Source: Actinomycetes bacterium (GTDB lineage: Bacteria; Actinomycetota; CALGFH01). Taken from it: a stretch of 17,648 nucleotides of DNA. Of this stretch, positions 1 to 6,969 are shown piece after piece. The notes under the pieces are model-generated. The model was not told the DNA's origin, did not search any database, and saw only the letters and a program-made list of their open reading frames with translations. How positions within the stretch are numbered: the first letter of the stretch is position 1; each line of letters starts with the position of its first letter. The stretch spans positions 1 through 17,648 of the forward strand of contig JASLIH010000633.1 in the NCBI GenBank assembly GCA_030152105.1, read 5' to 3'. The position numbers and the translations under genes are program-made.

Positions 1-52
1 GGATCGCATGACGCTGTATGCGGCGCCGGATACTTGACCGCCGTTCGAGAGG

Positions 53-60
53 AAGGAGGA
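53..60 (+). promoter_or_regulatory. Shine-Dalgarno site that sets the yajQ start
   Basis: AAGGAGGA lies 5 nt before the GTG at 66. An upstream in-frame ATG at 18 has no comparable site, and the residues it would add do not match the family N-terminus. The purine-rich site therefore decides the start at 66. Confidence 0.85.
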
Positions 61-65
61 TCGCC

Positions 66-554
66 GTGGCCGACTCCTCGTTCGACGTCGTTGCCAAGGT
101 CGACCGCCAGGAGGTCGACAACGCCGTCAACCAGGCGCGGAAGGAGCTGACGCAGCGCTTCGACTTCAAGAACACCGGCACCTCGCTGGCGTGGTCGGGC
201 GAGGAGGTGGTGATCCTCTCCAAGACCGACCAGCGGGCGCTGGCCGCCCTCGACGTGTTCAAGGACAAGCTGGTCAAGCGGTCGGTGTCGCTCAAGGCGC
301 TGACCTCCTCGGAGCCGCGGCCGGCCGGTGGCGGCAACTACCGGGTGGAGTGCTCGTTCCTCCAGGGCATCCCGGAGGACAAGGCCAAGGCGCTGGCCAA
401 GACCATCCGGCAGTCCGGCCTCAAGGTGCAGGCCCAGGTCCAGGGCGACCAGCTCCGGGTCACGGGCAAGAGCAAGAACGACCTTCAGCAGGCGATCGCC
501 CTGCTCAAGGAGCGGGACGAGGGCCTGCCGCTCCGCTTCACGAACTATCGTTGA
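66..554 (+). CDS. yajQ: YajQ family nucleotide-binding protein (DUF520)
   Basis: This is a 162-residue cytosolic protein, the normal YajQ length. Seen: the N-terminus ADSSFDVV-KVDRQEVDNA, then RFDF (residues 31-34), the LAWSGEE strand (41-47), and the second-half block NYRVECSFLQGIPEDKAKAL followed by KTIRQSGLKVQAQVQGDQLRV. This matches the YajQ fold of two RNP-like domains. Family knowledge: members bind nucleotides or RNA, and some bind cyclic di-GMP (shown in Xanthomonas). Whether this one binds c-di-GMP cannot be seen. The start is GTG at 66, chosen from a strong Shine-Dalgarno site 5 nt upstream and from the conserved N-terminus. It is followed by a 94-bp gap with an ECF-type promoter, so it is probably not co-transcribed with the next gene in a regulated way. 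Family assignment is very secure; biochemical role is inferred. Confidence 0.95.
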   Translation: MADSSFDVVAKVDRQEVDNAVNQARKELTQRFDFKNTGTSLAWSGEEVVILSKTDQRALAALDVFKDKLVKRSVSLKALTSSEPRPAGGGNYRVECSFLQGIPEDKAKALAKTIRQSGLKVQAQVQGDQLRVTGKSKNDLQQAIALLKERDEGLPLRFTNYR

Positions 555-569
555 CGAATCCGGCGGGGG

Positions 570-596
570 TGTCGATTCCGGACCTGGCCGCTCGTC
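570..596 (+). promoter_or_regulatory. Putative ECF42-type promoter for the DGPF-sigma pair
   Basis: TGTCGA (570-575) and CGTC (593-596) are separated by 17 nt, upstream of the DGPF gene. ECF promoters generally use a -10 element of CGTC type, and from memory TGTCGA is the -35 element described for ECF42 factors in Streptomyces. The position would put the transcription start near 603-605, about 45 nt before the ATG at 649. Autoregulation by the sigma factor encoded downstream is the natural reading. This is motif matching by eye only. Confidence 0.6.
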
Positions 597-606
597 GGTT
601 GCATAG

Positions 607-629
607 AGGGCGGCGGGACGCGCCGCCCT
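607..629 (+). other. Perfect 9-bp hairpin ahead of the DGPF gene
   Basis: AGGGCGGCG (607-615) and CGCCGCCCT (621-629) form a perfect 9-bp stem with the 5-nt loop GGACG. There is no T-tract, so an intrinsic terminator for yajQ is possible but not typical. If the ECF-type promoter just upstream is used, the hairpin sits at the very 5' end of the DGPF transcript and ends 7 nt before the Shine-Dalgarno region (637-645), so it could instead stabilise the leader or modulate translation. Confidence 0.5.
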
Positions 630-648
630 GGATCCCAAGGGAGGGAGC

Positions 649-1008
649 ATGCGCTACGCGCTGCTGATCTACGCCAGCGAGCAGGACTGGGCCAGCCAGA
701 GCGAGGAGCAGGCCCAGGCCCAGTTCCAGGACTACATGGCCTTCACCAAGGACGTCGTCGACCGCGGCATCATGCGGTCCGGCGAGGCCCTGCAGCCGAC
801 GGCCACCGCCACCACCGTGCGGGTGCGCAACGGCGAGACGCTGAGCACCGACGGGCCGTTCGCCGAGACCAAGGAGCAGCTCGGCGGCTTCTACGTCGTC
901 GAGGCCAAGGACCTGGACGAGGCCATCGAGATCGCGGTCCGGATCCCCGACGTCCGTGGCGGGTCGATCGAGGTCCGGCCGATCATGGAGATGGACATGC
1001 CGTCCTGA
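649..1008 (+). CDS. DGPF domain / YCII-related protein, partner of the ECF sigma factor
   Basis: This small soluble protein has 119 residues, typical of the family. Seen: the N-terminal strand [10 protein letters not shown], the hallmark DGPF (residues 68-71) within [16 protein letters not shown], and the closing strand [12 protein letters not shown]. The fold is a YCII-like ferredoxin-type alpha/beta barrel. Proteins of this kind are encoded next to ECF42 sigma factors across Actinomycetota and other phyla. Their biochemical function is not established, and annotations as transcription initiation proteins come only from this linkage. The ATG at 649 is preceded by AAGGGAGGG at 637-645. The sigma-factor gene follows after 64 nt on the same strand and an ECF-type promoter lies upstream, so the two probably form one autoregulated operon. 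Family is secure; role is unknown. Confidence 0.92.
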   Translation: MRYALLIYASEQDWASQSEEQAQAQFQDYMAFTKDVVDRGIMRSGEALQPTATATTVRVRNGETLSTDGPFAETKEQLGGFYVVEAKDLDEAIEIAVRIPDVRGGSIEVRPIMEMDMPS

Positions 1009-1055
1009 GGGGCCGCAGGACCCCGGGGCGTCCGGGGGGCTCGAGGTTCGGCCCC
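1009..1055 (+). other. Structured intercistronic region between DGPF gene and sigma gene
   Basis: GGGGCCG (1009-1015, immediately after the DGPF stop) can pair with CGGCCCC (1049-1055). Inside, CCCCGG (1021-1026) can pair with CCGGGG (1032-1037) over a 5-nt loop. It could reduce read-through and so set the ratio of DGPF protein to sigma factor. GC-rich DNA makes such pairings common, so significance is uncertain. Confidence 0.35.
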
Positions 1056-1072
1056 GTGGTCAGGGGGTGAGG

Positions 1073-2311
1073 GTGGCCGAGGAGACCCGTGCGCTGGTCG
1101 AGCGGGTGTTCCGGGAGGAGTCCGGGCAGGCCGTGGCCACCCTCATCCGCGTCCTTGGCGACTTCGACCTCGCCGAGGAGGCGGTCCAGGAGGCCTTCCT
1201 GGTCGCCATCCAGCACTGGCCGAGCGCCGGCGTCCCCGACCGGCCCGGGGCCTGGATCATCACCACCGCCCGCAACAAGGCCTTCGACCGCCTCCGCCGC
1301 GAGCGCGGGCTGGCCGAGCGCCGGGCCGCCTTGGCCCTGCTCGAGGCGGCCCGCGGCCAGGACACCGAGATGCAGACCATCGCCGACGACCGGCTGCGGC
1401 TGATCTTCACCTGCTGCCACCCGGCGCTGTCGCCCGAGGCCCGGGTCGCCCTCACCCTCCGTACCCTGGGAGGGCTGTCGACGCCTGAGATCGCCCACGC
1501 CTTCATGGTCCCAGAGGCGACCATGGCCCAGCGGCTGGTCAGGGCCAAGCGCAAGATCCGAGACGCCGCCATCCCCTACCGGGTGCCACCCGACCATCTG
1601 CTGCCGGAGCGGCTCGGGTCGGTGCTGGCCGTCCTCTACCTGATCTTCAACGAGGGCTATGCCGCCAGCGCCGGGGACGCCCTGGTCCGCCGCGAGCTGT
1701 GCGCCGAGGCGGTGCGACTCGGGCGGGTCCTGGTCGAGCTGATGCCCGACGAGGGCGAGGCGCTGGGGCTGCTGGCCCTGCTGCTGCTCCACGACGCCCG
1801 TCGCGAGGGGCGGGTCGGCCCCGGGGGCGAGCTGGTCCTACTCGAGGACCAGGACCGGAGCCGCTGGGACCGGGCCAAGATCCACGAGGGCATCACGCTG
1901 CTCGACCAGGCGATCCGCCGCGGCCCCGCCGGCCCGTACCAGCTCCAGGCCTGCATCGCCGCCCTGCACGCGGTCGCCCCGACGGCCGAGGCCACCGACT
2001 GGCGGCGCATCACCCTCCTGTACGACCAGCTCATGGCGGTGGCCGACTCCCCGGTGGTCGCCCTCAACCGCGCGGTCGCGGTGGCCATGGTCGAGGGCCC
2101 GGCCGCCGGCCTCGACCTGATGGACACCCTGGCCGCCTCCGGCACCCTCGACAGCTACCACCTCCTCCACGCCGCCCGCGGCGACCTCCTCCGCCGCCTG
2201 GGTCGCGCCCCCGAGGCGGCCGCCGCCTACCGCCGCGCCCTGGAGCTGGCCACCAACCCGGTCGAGCAGACCTTCCTCAGCCACCGCCTGTCCGAGGTCG
2301 ACCCCGCCTGA
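1073..2311 (+). CDS. ECF42-like RNA polymerase sigma factor with long C-terminal helical extension
   Basis: This alternative sigma factor has 412 residues, about twice a minimal ECF factor. Residues 10-80 form sigma region 2 ([12 protein letters not shown], then [20 protein letters not shown]). Residues 105-165 form region 4, with the helix-turn-helix around [20 protein letters not shown]. The extension of about 245 residues begins with [10 protein letters not shown] (DUF6596) and continues with DRSRWD (261-266), [27 protein letters not shown] and [21 protein letters not shown], a TPR-like helical array characteristic of ECF42. Family knowledge: this extension is required for activity and there is no classical anti-sigma factor. 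No anti-sigma gene is seen here; the partner is the DGPF gene 64 nt upstream. GTG at 1073 is preferred because AGGGGG at 1062-1067 lies 5 nt away. GTG at 1067 is possible but would be inside that site. Confidence 0.92.
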   Translation: MAEETRALVERVFREESGQAVATLIRVLGDFDLAEEAVQEAFLVAIQHWPSAGVPDRPGAWIITTARNKAFDRLRRERGLAERRAALALLEAARGQDTEMQTIADDRLRLIFTCCHPALSPEARVALTLRTLGGLSTPEIAHAFMVPEATMAQRLVRAKRKIRDAAIPYRVPPDHLLPERLGSVLAVLYLIFNEGYAASAGDALVRRELCAEAVRLGRVLVELMPDEGEALGLLALLLLHDARREGRVGPGGELVLLEDQDRSRWDRAKIHEGITLLDQAIRRGPAGPYQLQACIAALHAVAPTAEATDWRRITLLYDQLMAVADSPVVALNRAVAVAMVEGPAAGLDLMDTLAASGTLDSYHLLHAARGDLLRRLGRAPEAAAAYRRALELATNPVEQTFLSHRLSEVDPA

Positions 2312-2344
2312 CCGCCACCACCCCGTTTCGGGCGGTAGGCTCGG

Positions 2345-3661
2345 GTGACCATGGCGTCCCAACCCCAGCAGGGATCCGGGCCCGACCGGCTGGACCGGCG
2401 GCTTGGCGTGGCCGATGCGGTGGTGATCGGCCTGGGATCGATGCTGGGGGCTGGGGTGTTCGCGGCGGTGGGGCCGGCGGCTGGGGCCGCGGGGAGCTGG
2501 CTGCTGGCCGGGCTGGTGCTGGCCGGGGCGGTGGCCTATGCGAACGCCAGCTCGTCGGCGGCGCTGGCCGCCGTGTACCCGGAGTCGGGTGGGACCTATG
2601 TGTACGGGCGCCGGCGGCTGGGGGCGTTCTGGGGGTTTCTGGCCGGGTGGGCGTTCCTCGCGGGGAAGCTGGCCAGCTGCGCGGCCATGGCGCTGACCCT
2701 CGGGAGTTACGTCGCGCCCGGGATGGCCCGTCCGGTGGCGCTGGCCGGGCTGGCCGCGGTCACGGTGGCGAACTACCTCGGGGTGGACCGGACGGTGGCC
2801 GCGACCCGGGTCGTGGTCGGGGTGGTGCTGGCGGTGCTGGCCGCGGCTGTTGTCGGGATGCTGCTGGGCGGGCAGGCCGACCCGGCCAACCTGACCGGGC
2901 CGGGGCCGGGCGCGGGGGCCTACGGGGTGCTGCAGGCCGCCGGGCTGCTGTTCTTCGCCTTCGCCGGCTACGCCAGGGTGGCGACCCTCGGGGAGGAGGT
3001 GGTCGACCCGGCCCGCACCATCCCGCGGGCCGTGCCCCTGGCGCTCGGGATCGTGCTGGCCGTCTATGCGGTGGTGTGCGCCGCCGCCCTGCTGGCGGTC
3101 GGGCCGGCGGCGCTGGCCGCGTCGGCCGCGCCGCTGGCCGAGGCGGTCGGAGCCGGGCGCCTGGGTGGCCTGGAGCCGGTGGTCCGGGGAGGCGCGGCGG
3201 TGGCCTCGCTCGGGGTGCTGCTGTCGCTCCAGGCGGGGCTCAGCCGCACCAGCTTCGCCATGGCCGCCAACCACGACCTGCCGGCCGCCCTGGCCACCGT
3301 CCACCCCCGCTACCGGGTCCCCCACCGGGCCGAGCTGGCCGTCGCCGCGCTGGTGGCGCTGGCCCTCCTGACCGTCGACCTGCGCGGCGCGATCGGCTTC
3401 AGCTCGACCCTGGTGCTGGTCTACTACGCGGTGACCAACGCCGCCGCCTGGACCCTCGAGACGAGCGAGGGGCGCCAGCGGCGCAGGCCGCGCTGGCTGG
3501 CCGGGGCCGGGCTGGCCGGCTGCCTGGTGCTGGCGGCCAGCCTGCCCGCCGCGTCGGTGCTCGCCGGCGGGGCGGTGCTCGGCGTCGGGGTGGCCGTCTG
3601 GGCGGTCCTGGCCGGCTCCAGACGTGGCTCGGGGGGGAGCGGCACGCTCCCCCCCGGATGA
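2345..3661 (+). CDS. APC-superfamily amino acid permease
   Basis: This is a membrane transporter of 438 residues with about 12 hydrophobic segments, usual for the amino acid-polyamine-organocation superfamily. Seen: the unwound TM1 signature GSMLGAGVF (about residues 31-39), YPESGGTYVYGRR (78-90) after TM2, and the TM6 region FFAFAGYARVATLGEEV followed by DPARTIPRA, the classic loop after TM6. Proton-coupled uptake or exchange of amino acids is the likely role; substrate cannot be read from sequence. Start: GTG at 2345 has GGTAGG about 5 nt upstream; ATG at 2351 (436 residues) is an alternative. It begins 33 bp after the sigma-factor gene on the same strand, so it could belong to that operon, although no functional link is evident. 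The 3' end encodes a Gly/Ser-rich tail because the last codons double as a hairpin. Confidence 0.9.
   Translation: MTMASQPQQGSGPDRLDRRLGVADAVVIGLGSMLGAGVFAAVGPAAGAAGSWLLAGLVLAGAVAYANASSSAALAAVYPESGGTYVYGRRRLGAFWGFLAGWAFLAGKLASCAAMALTLGSYVAPGMARPVALAGLAAVTVANYLGVDRTVAATRVVVGVVLAVLAAAVVGMLLGGQADPANLTGPGPGAGAYGVLQAAGLLFFAFAGYARVATLGEEVVDPARTIPRAVPLALGIVLAVYAVVCAAALLAVGPAALAASAAPLAEAVGAGRLGGLEPVVRGGAAVASLGVLLSLQAGLSRTSFAMAANHDLPAALATVHPRYRVPHRAELAVAALVALALLTVDLRGAIGFSSTLVLVYYAVTNAAAWTLETSEGRQRRRPRWLAGAGLAGCLVLAASLPAASVLAGGAVLGVGVAVWAVLAGSRRGSGGSGTLPPG
3630..3656 (+). terminator. GC-rich hairpin overlapping the end of the permease gene (probable bidirectional terminator)
   Basis: GGGGGGGAGC (3631-3640) and GCTCCCCCCC (3646-3655) form a perfect 10-bp stem, 11 bp with the flanking C-G pair, over the loop GGCAC. 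It sits 3 nt before the permease stop codon and 19 nt from the convergent htpX stop, the expected place for a shared terminator. No U-tract follows on either strand, as is common in Actinomycetota terminators. Confidence 0.65.
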
Positions 3662-3674
3662 GCTCGGCTCGGGC

Positions 3675-4520
3675 TCAGCCGTCGTAGGCCATGTGCTCCA
3701 GCCGCTCGACCCGCTCGGCGGTGCTCGGGTGGGTTGAGAACAGGCGGCCCACGCCGGCCCCGCCCTTGAACGGGTTGGAGATGAACAGGTGCGCGGTGGA
3801 CGGGTTGGCGGTCGCCGGCGGGGTGCCGCGCGAGTAGACCTCGATCTTGCGCAGGGCGCTGGCCAGGGCGCGCGGGTCGTGGGTGAGCTTGGCCCCGCTC
3901 GAGTCGGCGCCGAACTCGCGGCTGCGTGAGATGGCCATCTGGATCAGCAGGGCCGCGATCGGGGCCAGGATCAACGTCAGCAGGGCCGCGATCGGGTTGC
4001 CGCCGTCGTCGTCGTTGCCCATCGGGATGAAGATGGCCAGGTGGGCGACCCAGGTGATCACGGCGCCGATGGTGGCGGCCACCGAGGAGATCAGGATGTC
4101 GCGGTTCTGCACGTGCGACAGCTCGTGGGCGAGCACGCCCTCCAGCTCGCGCCGGTCCAGGATGGGCAGGATGCCCTGGGTCACGGCGACCGCCGCGTTC
4201 TGGGGGTTGCGGCCGGTGGCGAAGGCGTTGGGCTGCGGGCTGGGCGAGACGTACAGGCGCGGCATGGGGATGCCGGCCCGGTCGGCCAGGCCCTTGACGA
4301 TCTGGTGCAGCTCGGGGAACTGGGCCGCCGTCACCGGCACCGCCCTGGCGGCCCGGATGGCGATCTTGTCGGAGAAGAAGTAGGCCACGCCGTTCACCAC
4401 GATGGCCACGACCAGCATGATCGTGATCCAGTTGCCGCCGAGGAACGCACCGATGGCCAGCAGCAGTCCGCTCATTCCGGCCAGCAGCAGCGTGGTCTTC
4501 AGGTAGTTCCTGCCGGTCAT
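3675..4520 (-). CDS. htpX: HtpX-type membrane zinc metalloprotease (M48 family)
   Basis: This 281-residue integral membrane protease takes part in quality control of membrane proteins. Seen: two N-terminal hydrophobic segments (residues about 11-27 and 31-48), the FATGRNPQNAAVAVTQG block (100-116), the zinc-binding HELSH (132-136) in LEGVLAHELSHVQNRD, a further hydrophobic pair (about 145-166 and 177-196), and SREFGAD (200-206), which supplies the third zinc ligand Glu. Length agrees with HtpX (about 280-300). The start is ATG at 4520 because AGGAG (4529-4533) lies 8 nt upstream and MTGRNYLKTTLL matches the family. An in-frame upstream ATG at 4595 would add 25 residues unlike HtpX. The gene is convergent with the permease and divergent from the ABC exporter. 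Regulation may act through the repeat-bearing divergent region. Confidence 0.95.
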   Translation of the reverse strand: MTGRNYLKTTLLLAGMSGLLLAIGAFLGGNWITIMLVVAIVVNGVAYFFSDKIAIRAARAVPVTAAQFPELHQIVKGLADRAGIPMPRLYVSPSPQPNAFATGRNPQNAAVAVTQGILPILDRRELEGVLAHELSHVQNRDILISSVAATIGAVITWVAHLAIFIPMGNDDDGGNPIAALLTLILAPIAALLIQMAISRSREFGADSSGAKLTHDPRALASALRKIEVYSRGTPPATANPSTAHLFISNPFKGGAGVGRLFSTHPSTAERVERLEHMAYDG

Positions 4521-4831
4521 TGCTTGTACTCCTGTGCCTGCAAAGCGCCCGACTGCGGCCGAGGCGAACCGGTCCGGTCGAAGTCTCGCCGCCAAAGGAT
4601 GTGGCCCGAGCCCCGGCCGCGCAGGCTGCGGCGTGCTGACGGAGCGTCGGAAGGCTACTCCCCTCGACCTGACATCCCTCAGTGTACGTCCGTGAATTCA
4701 AGCCAGTGTAAGTACGCAGGTTGGCTGCTCCTGCCACCTGCGGTGGACGGCGGGGCGGGACAACGGCGCCGCTCCGGACCGCTGGTAAGGTGCCCGGCGA
4801 GGGGGACGGCAAGAGCAGGAGGGCTGACAAG
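4521..4831. other. Divergent intergenic region between htpX and the ABC exporter
   Basis: These 311 bp contain no credible gene; the long frames crossing it are extensions of neighbours in GC-rich DNA. It must hold the htpX promoter (- strand) and the exporter promoter (+ strand). Seen: AGGAG for htpX at 4529-4533; an odd palindrome ACCGG-T-CCGGT near 4568-4578; a lower-GC island at 4680-4713 with a direct repeat and palindrome; TAAGGT at 4786-4791, which fits the TANNNT form of an actinobacterial -10 element 40 nt before the exporter GTG; and AGGAGGG at 4817-4823, 8 nt before that GTG. No good -35 element is visible for TAAGGT. Confidence 0.6.
4680..4713. promoter_or_regulatory. Paired direct repeat CAGTGTA(C/A)GT flanking a TGAATTCA palindrome
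   Basis: CAGTGTACGT (4680-4689) and CAGTGTAAGT (4704-4713) match at 9 of 10 positions and start 24 bp apart. The perfect 8-bp palindrome TGAATTCA (4693-4700) lies between them. Read on the - strand, TTACAC and TACACT are 19 nt apart and could pass for -35 and -10 elements toward htpX. The stretch is clearly less GC-rich than its surroundings. An operator for a regulator of htpX, the exporter or both is inferred. Confidence 0.4.
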
Positions 4832-5716
4832 GTGCTCGAGCTCCAGGGGCTGACCCGCCGCTACGGCGACGTCGTCGCCCTTGACGACCTGTCGTTCACT
4901 GTCCGGGAAGGCCAGATGTTCGGGTTCGTCGGGCCGAACGGCGCCGGGAAGACCACCACCATGCGGATCGTGCTCGGGGTGCTGGAGCCGGACCAGGGAG
5001 AGGTGCGCTGGCGCGGCCGGCCGGTCGACGCCGAGACACGCCGCCGCTTCGGCTACATGCCCGAGGAGCGCGGCCTGTACCCAAAGATGCGGGTCCGCGA
5101 CCAGCTCGAGTACTTCGCCCGCCTGCATGGGCTCTCGACCGAGGACGCGGCGAGCGCCGCCGGCTACTGGATCGAGCGGCTGGGCGTGGCCGACCGGGCC
5201 GGCGACCGGGTCGAGCAGCTGTCGCTCGGCAACCAGCAGCGGGTGCAGCTGGCCGCCGCCCTGGTCCACAACCCCGAGGTCCTGGTCCTCGACGAGCCGT
5301 TCTCGGGTCTCGACCCGGTCGGGGTCGACGTGCTGGCCGAGGTCCTCGCCGACCGGGCCGCCGACGGCATCCCGGTGATCTTCTCCAGCCACCAGCTGGA
5401 GCTGGTGGAGCGGCTGTGCGAGGCGGTGGCGATCATCAACCGCGGCCGCCTGGTCGCGGCCGGGCCGGTCGAGGAGCTGCGGGCGTCCGGCGGCGAGCGC
5501 CGCTACCAGGTGGAGGTGGCCGACGCGGCCACCGACTGGGCGAACGGCCTCGACGGGGTGACGGTGCTGGAGAAGCACAACGGACGGGTGGTGCTGGCCG
5601 TCGACGGCGACGAGCAGCGGGTGCTCGACGCGGCCAGGGCGGCCGGGCGGGTCACCCTGTTCAGCGCCGTGCAGCCGTCCCTGACCCAGCTCTTCCGGCA
5701 GGTGGTGCAGGAATGA
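4832..5716 (+). CDS. ABC exporter ATP-binding protein (NatA/CcmA-like)
   Basis: This 294-residue cytoplasmic ATPase powers the permease encoded next. Seen: Walker A GPNGAGKTT (residues 34-42), a Q-loop-region motif FGYMPEERGLYPKM (73-86), the ABC signature LSLGNQQRVQ (130-139), Walker B LVLDEPFSGLD (151-161), and the switch histidine in SSHQLE (H187). A C-terminal domain of about 80 residues follows, as in NatA-like proteins of the ABC-2 export group (DUF4162-like). Family knowledge: NatAB exports sodium in Bacillus, while relatives export antibiotics or unknown substrates; the substrate is not readable here. The start is GTG at 4832, supported by AGGAGGG 8 nt upstream; the frame is open further upstream but loses similarity. 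Its stop overlaps the permease start (ATGA), so translation is probably coupled. Confidence 0.94.
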   Translation: MLELQGLTRRYGDVVALDDLSFTVREGQMFGFVGPNGAGKTTTMRIVLGVLEPDQGEVRWRGRPVDAETRRRFGYMPEERGLYPKMRVRDQLEYFARLHGLSTEDAASAAGYWIERLGVADRAGDRVEQLSLGNQQRVQLAAALVHNPEVLVLDEPFSGLDPVGVDVLAEVLADRAADGIPVIFSSHQLELVERLCEAVAIINRGRLVAAGPVEELRASGGERRYQVEVADAATDWANGLDGVTVLEKHNGRVVLAVDGDEQRVLDAARAAGRVTLFSAVQPSLTQLFRQVVQE

Positions 5717-6945
5717 GAATGTCGTCCCAGATGCGAACCTTCGACGGGATCAGGCTGACGGCCAGGCGCGAGCTGGTCGAGCGGACCCGGCGCGACCGCT
5801 CGTTCCTGATCTCGACCCTGGTCACCCTGGCCATCCTGCTCGCCATCATCTTCGTGCCCAAGCTGCTCGGGTCCGACGACCCGAAGGAGTTCGACGTCGG
5901 CCTGGTCGGCGCCGCCTCCCAGCCAATCGGGCAGGTCCTCACCGCTCAGGCCGAGGCCACCGGCATCCGGATCAACCTCCAGCAGCCGGCCAGCGCCGCC
6001 GACGCCGAGGCGGCCGTGCGCGACGGCAAGCTCGACCTGGCCGTGATCGACGGCCGCGAGCTGGTCGCCAAGGCCGAGCCCGACGAGCAGCTCAGCCTGC
6101 TGGTGCAGGCCGCCTCCCGGGCGGCCAGAGCCCAGCAGACCCTCCAGAGCGCCGGCGTCGACCAGGGCGAGATCCAGGCCGCCCTGGCCCCGCCGCCGCT
6201 GCCGGTACGCAGCCTGGAGCCGGTCGACGAGGACGTCAGGTCCAAGCGGGCGATCGCCACCGTCGCCGTCTTCCTGCTGTACGGGCAGCTGATCGGCTAC
6301 TGCTTCGCGGTCGCCATGGGCGTGGTCGAGGAGAAGTCGACCCGGGTCGTCGAGGTGCTGCTGGCCGCCGTCCGCCCGGTCCAGCTGCTGGCCGGCAAGA
6401 TCATCGGCGTCGGCCTGGTCGGCCTGATCCAGCTGAGCATCATCGGCGCGATCGGGCTCGCCGTGGCCGTGGCCAGCAACACCATCACCCTGCCGCCCGA
6501 CGCGACCGGGACGATCGGCTCGGTGCTGCTCTGGTTCCTGCTCGGCTACGCCTTCTACTCCAGCATGTTCGCGGTGGCCGGGGCCATCGTGTCCCGCCAG
6601 GAGGAGCTCCAGAACACCGCCACCCCACTGAACCTGCTCATGATCGCGTCGTTCTTCATCGCCTTCTCGAGCTCGGTCTCGGGCGGGGGGGACACGACTC
6701 TGGCCAAGGTGTCGTCGTTCCTTCCCCCGGTCGCCCCGCTGATCATGCCGCTACGGATCGCCGGCGGGAACGCCGCGCCGTGGGAGATCGCCCTCTCCCT
6801 GGCCATCATGCTGGTCTCGATCGTGGCCGTGGTCCTGCTCGCCGCCCGCCTCTACGAGGGCGCCATCCTCCGCACCGGTGCCCGGGTCAAGCTCAGCGAC
6901 GCCTGGCGCAGCGGCCGCCGTCAGCCGGCGACCGGCCGCGCCTGA
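5713..6945 (+). CDS. ABC-2 type exporter permease (NatB-like)
   Basis: This 410-residue membrane subunit partners the ATPase whose last codon it overlaps (ATGA at 5713-5716). Seen: a first hydrophobic segment at about residues 30-49, an external domain of roughly 125 residues with little hydrophobicity (50-178), and then about five more segments between residues 180 and 387. The cytoplasmic motif VVEEKSTRVVEVLLAAVRP (residues about 204-222), after the second segment, is diagnostic of the NatB / ABC2_membrane_3 group. The large external loop with alternating charged helices is typical of the family and may contact substrate or partners. A possible alternative start is the ATG at 5719. The gene ends 24 bp from the convergent response regulator; no strong terminator hairpin is visible between them. 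Confidence 0.93.
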   Translation: MRMSSQMRTFDGIRLTARRELVERTRRDRSFLISTLVTLAILLAIIFVPKLLGSDDPKEFDVGLVGAASQPIGQVLTAQAEATGIRINLQQPASAADAEAAVRDGKLDLAVIDGRELVAKAEPDEQLSLLVQAASRAARAQQTLQSAGVDQGEIQAALAPPPLPVRSLEPVDEDVRSKRAIATVAVFLLYGQLIGYCFAVAMGVVEEKSTRVVEVLLAAVRPVQLLAGKIIGVGLVGLIQLSIIGAIGLAVAVASNTITLPPDATGTIGSVLLWFLLGYAFYSSMFAVAGAIVSRQEELQNTATPLNLLMIASFFIAFSSSVSGGGDTTLAKVSSFLPPVAPLIMPLRIAGGNAAPWEIALSLAIMLVSIVAVVLLAARLYEGAILRTGARVKLSDAWRSGRRQPATGRA

Positions 6946-6969
6946 GGCGTCCCGGTCCCGGCGGCCCCG

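Noticed and set aside
1699..3687. A 662-codon + strand frame spanning the sigma factor and permease genes
   Set aside because: Arg/Pro/Gly-rich shadow of two well-recognised genes in other frames; no plausible start or ribosome site.
4568..4578. Odd palindrome ACCGGTCCGGT upstream of htpX
   Set aside because: Short and GC-rich; such pairs are expected by chance in DNA of this composition.
6946..6969. Possible terminator between the exporter permease and the response regulator
   Set aside because: The 24-bp gap is GC-rich but I see no stem of useful length.
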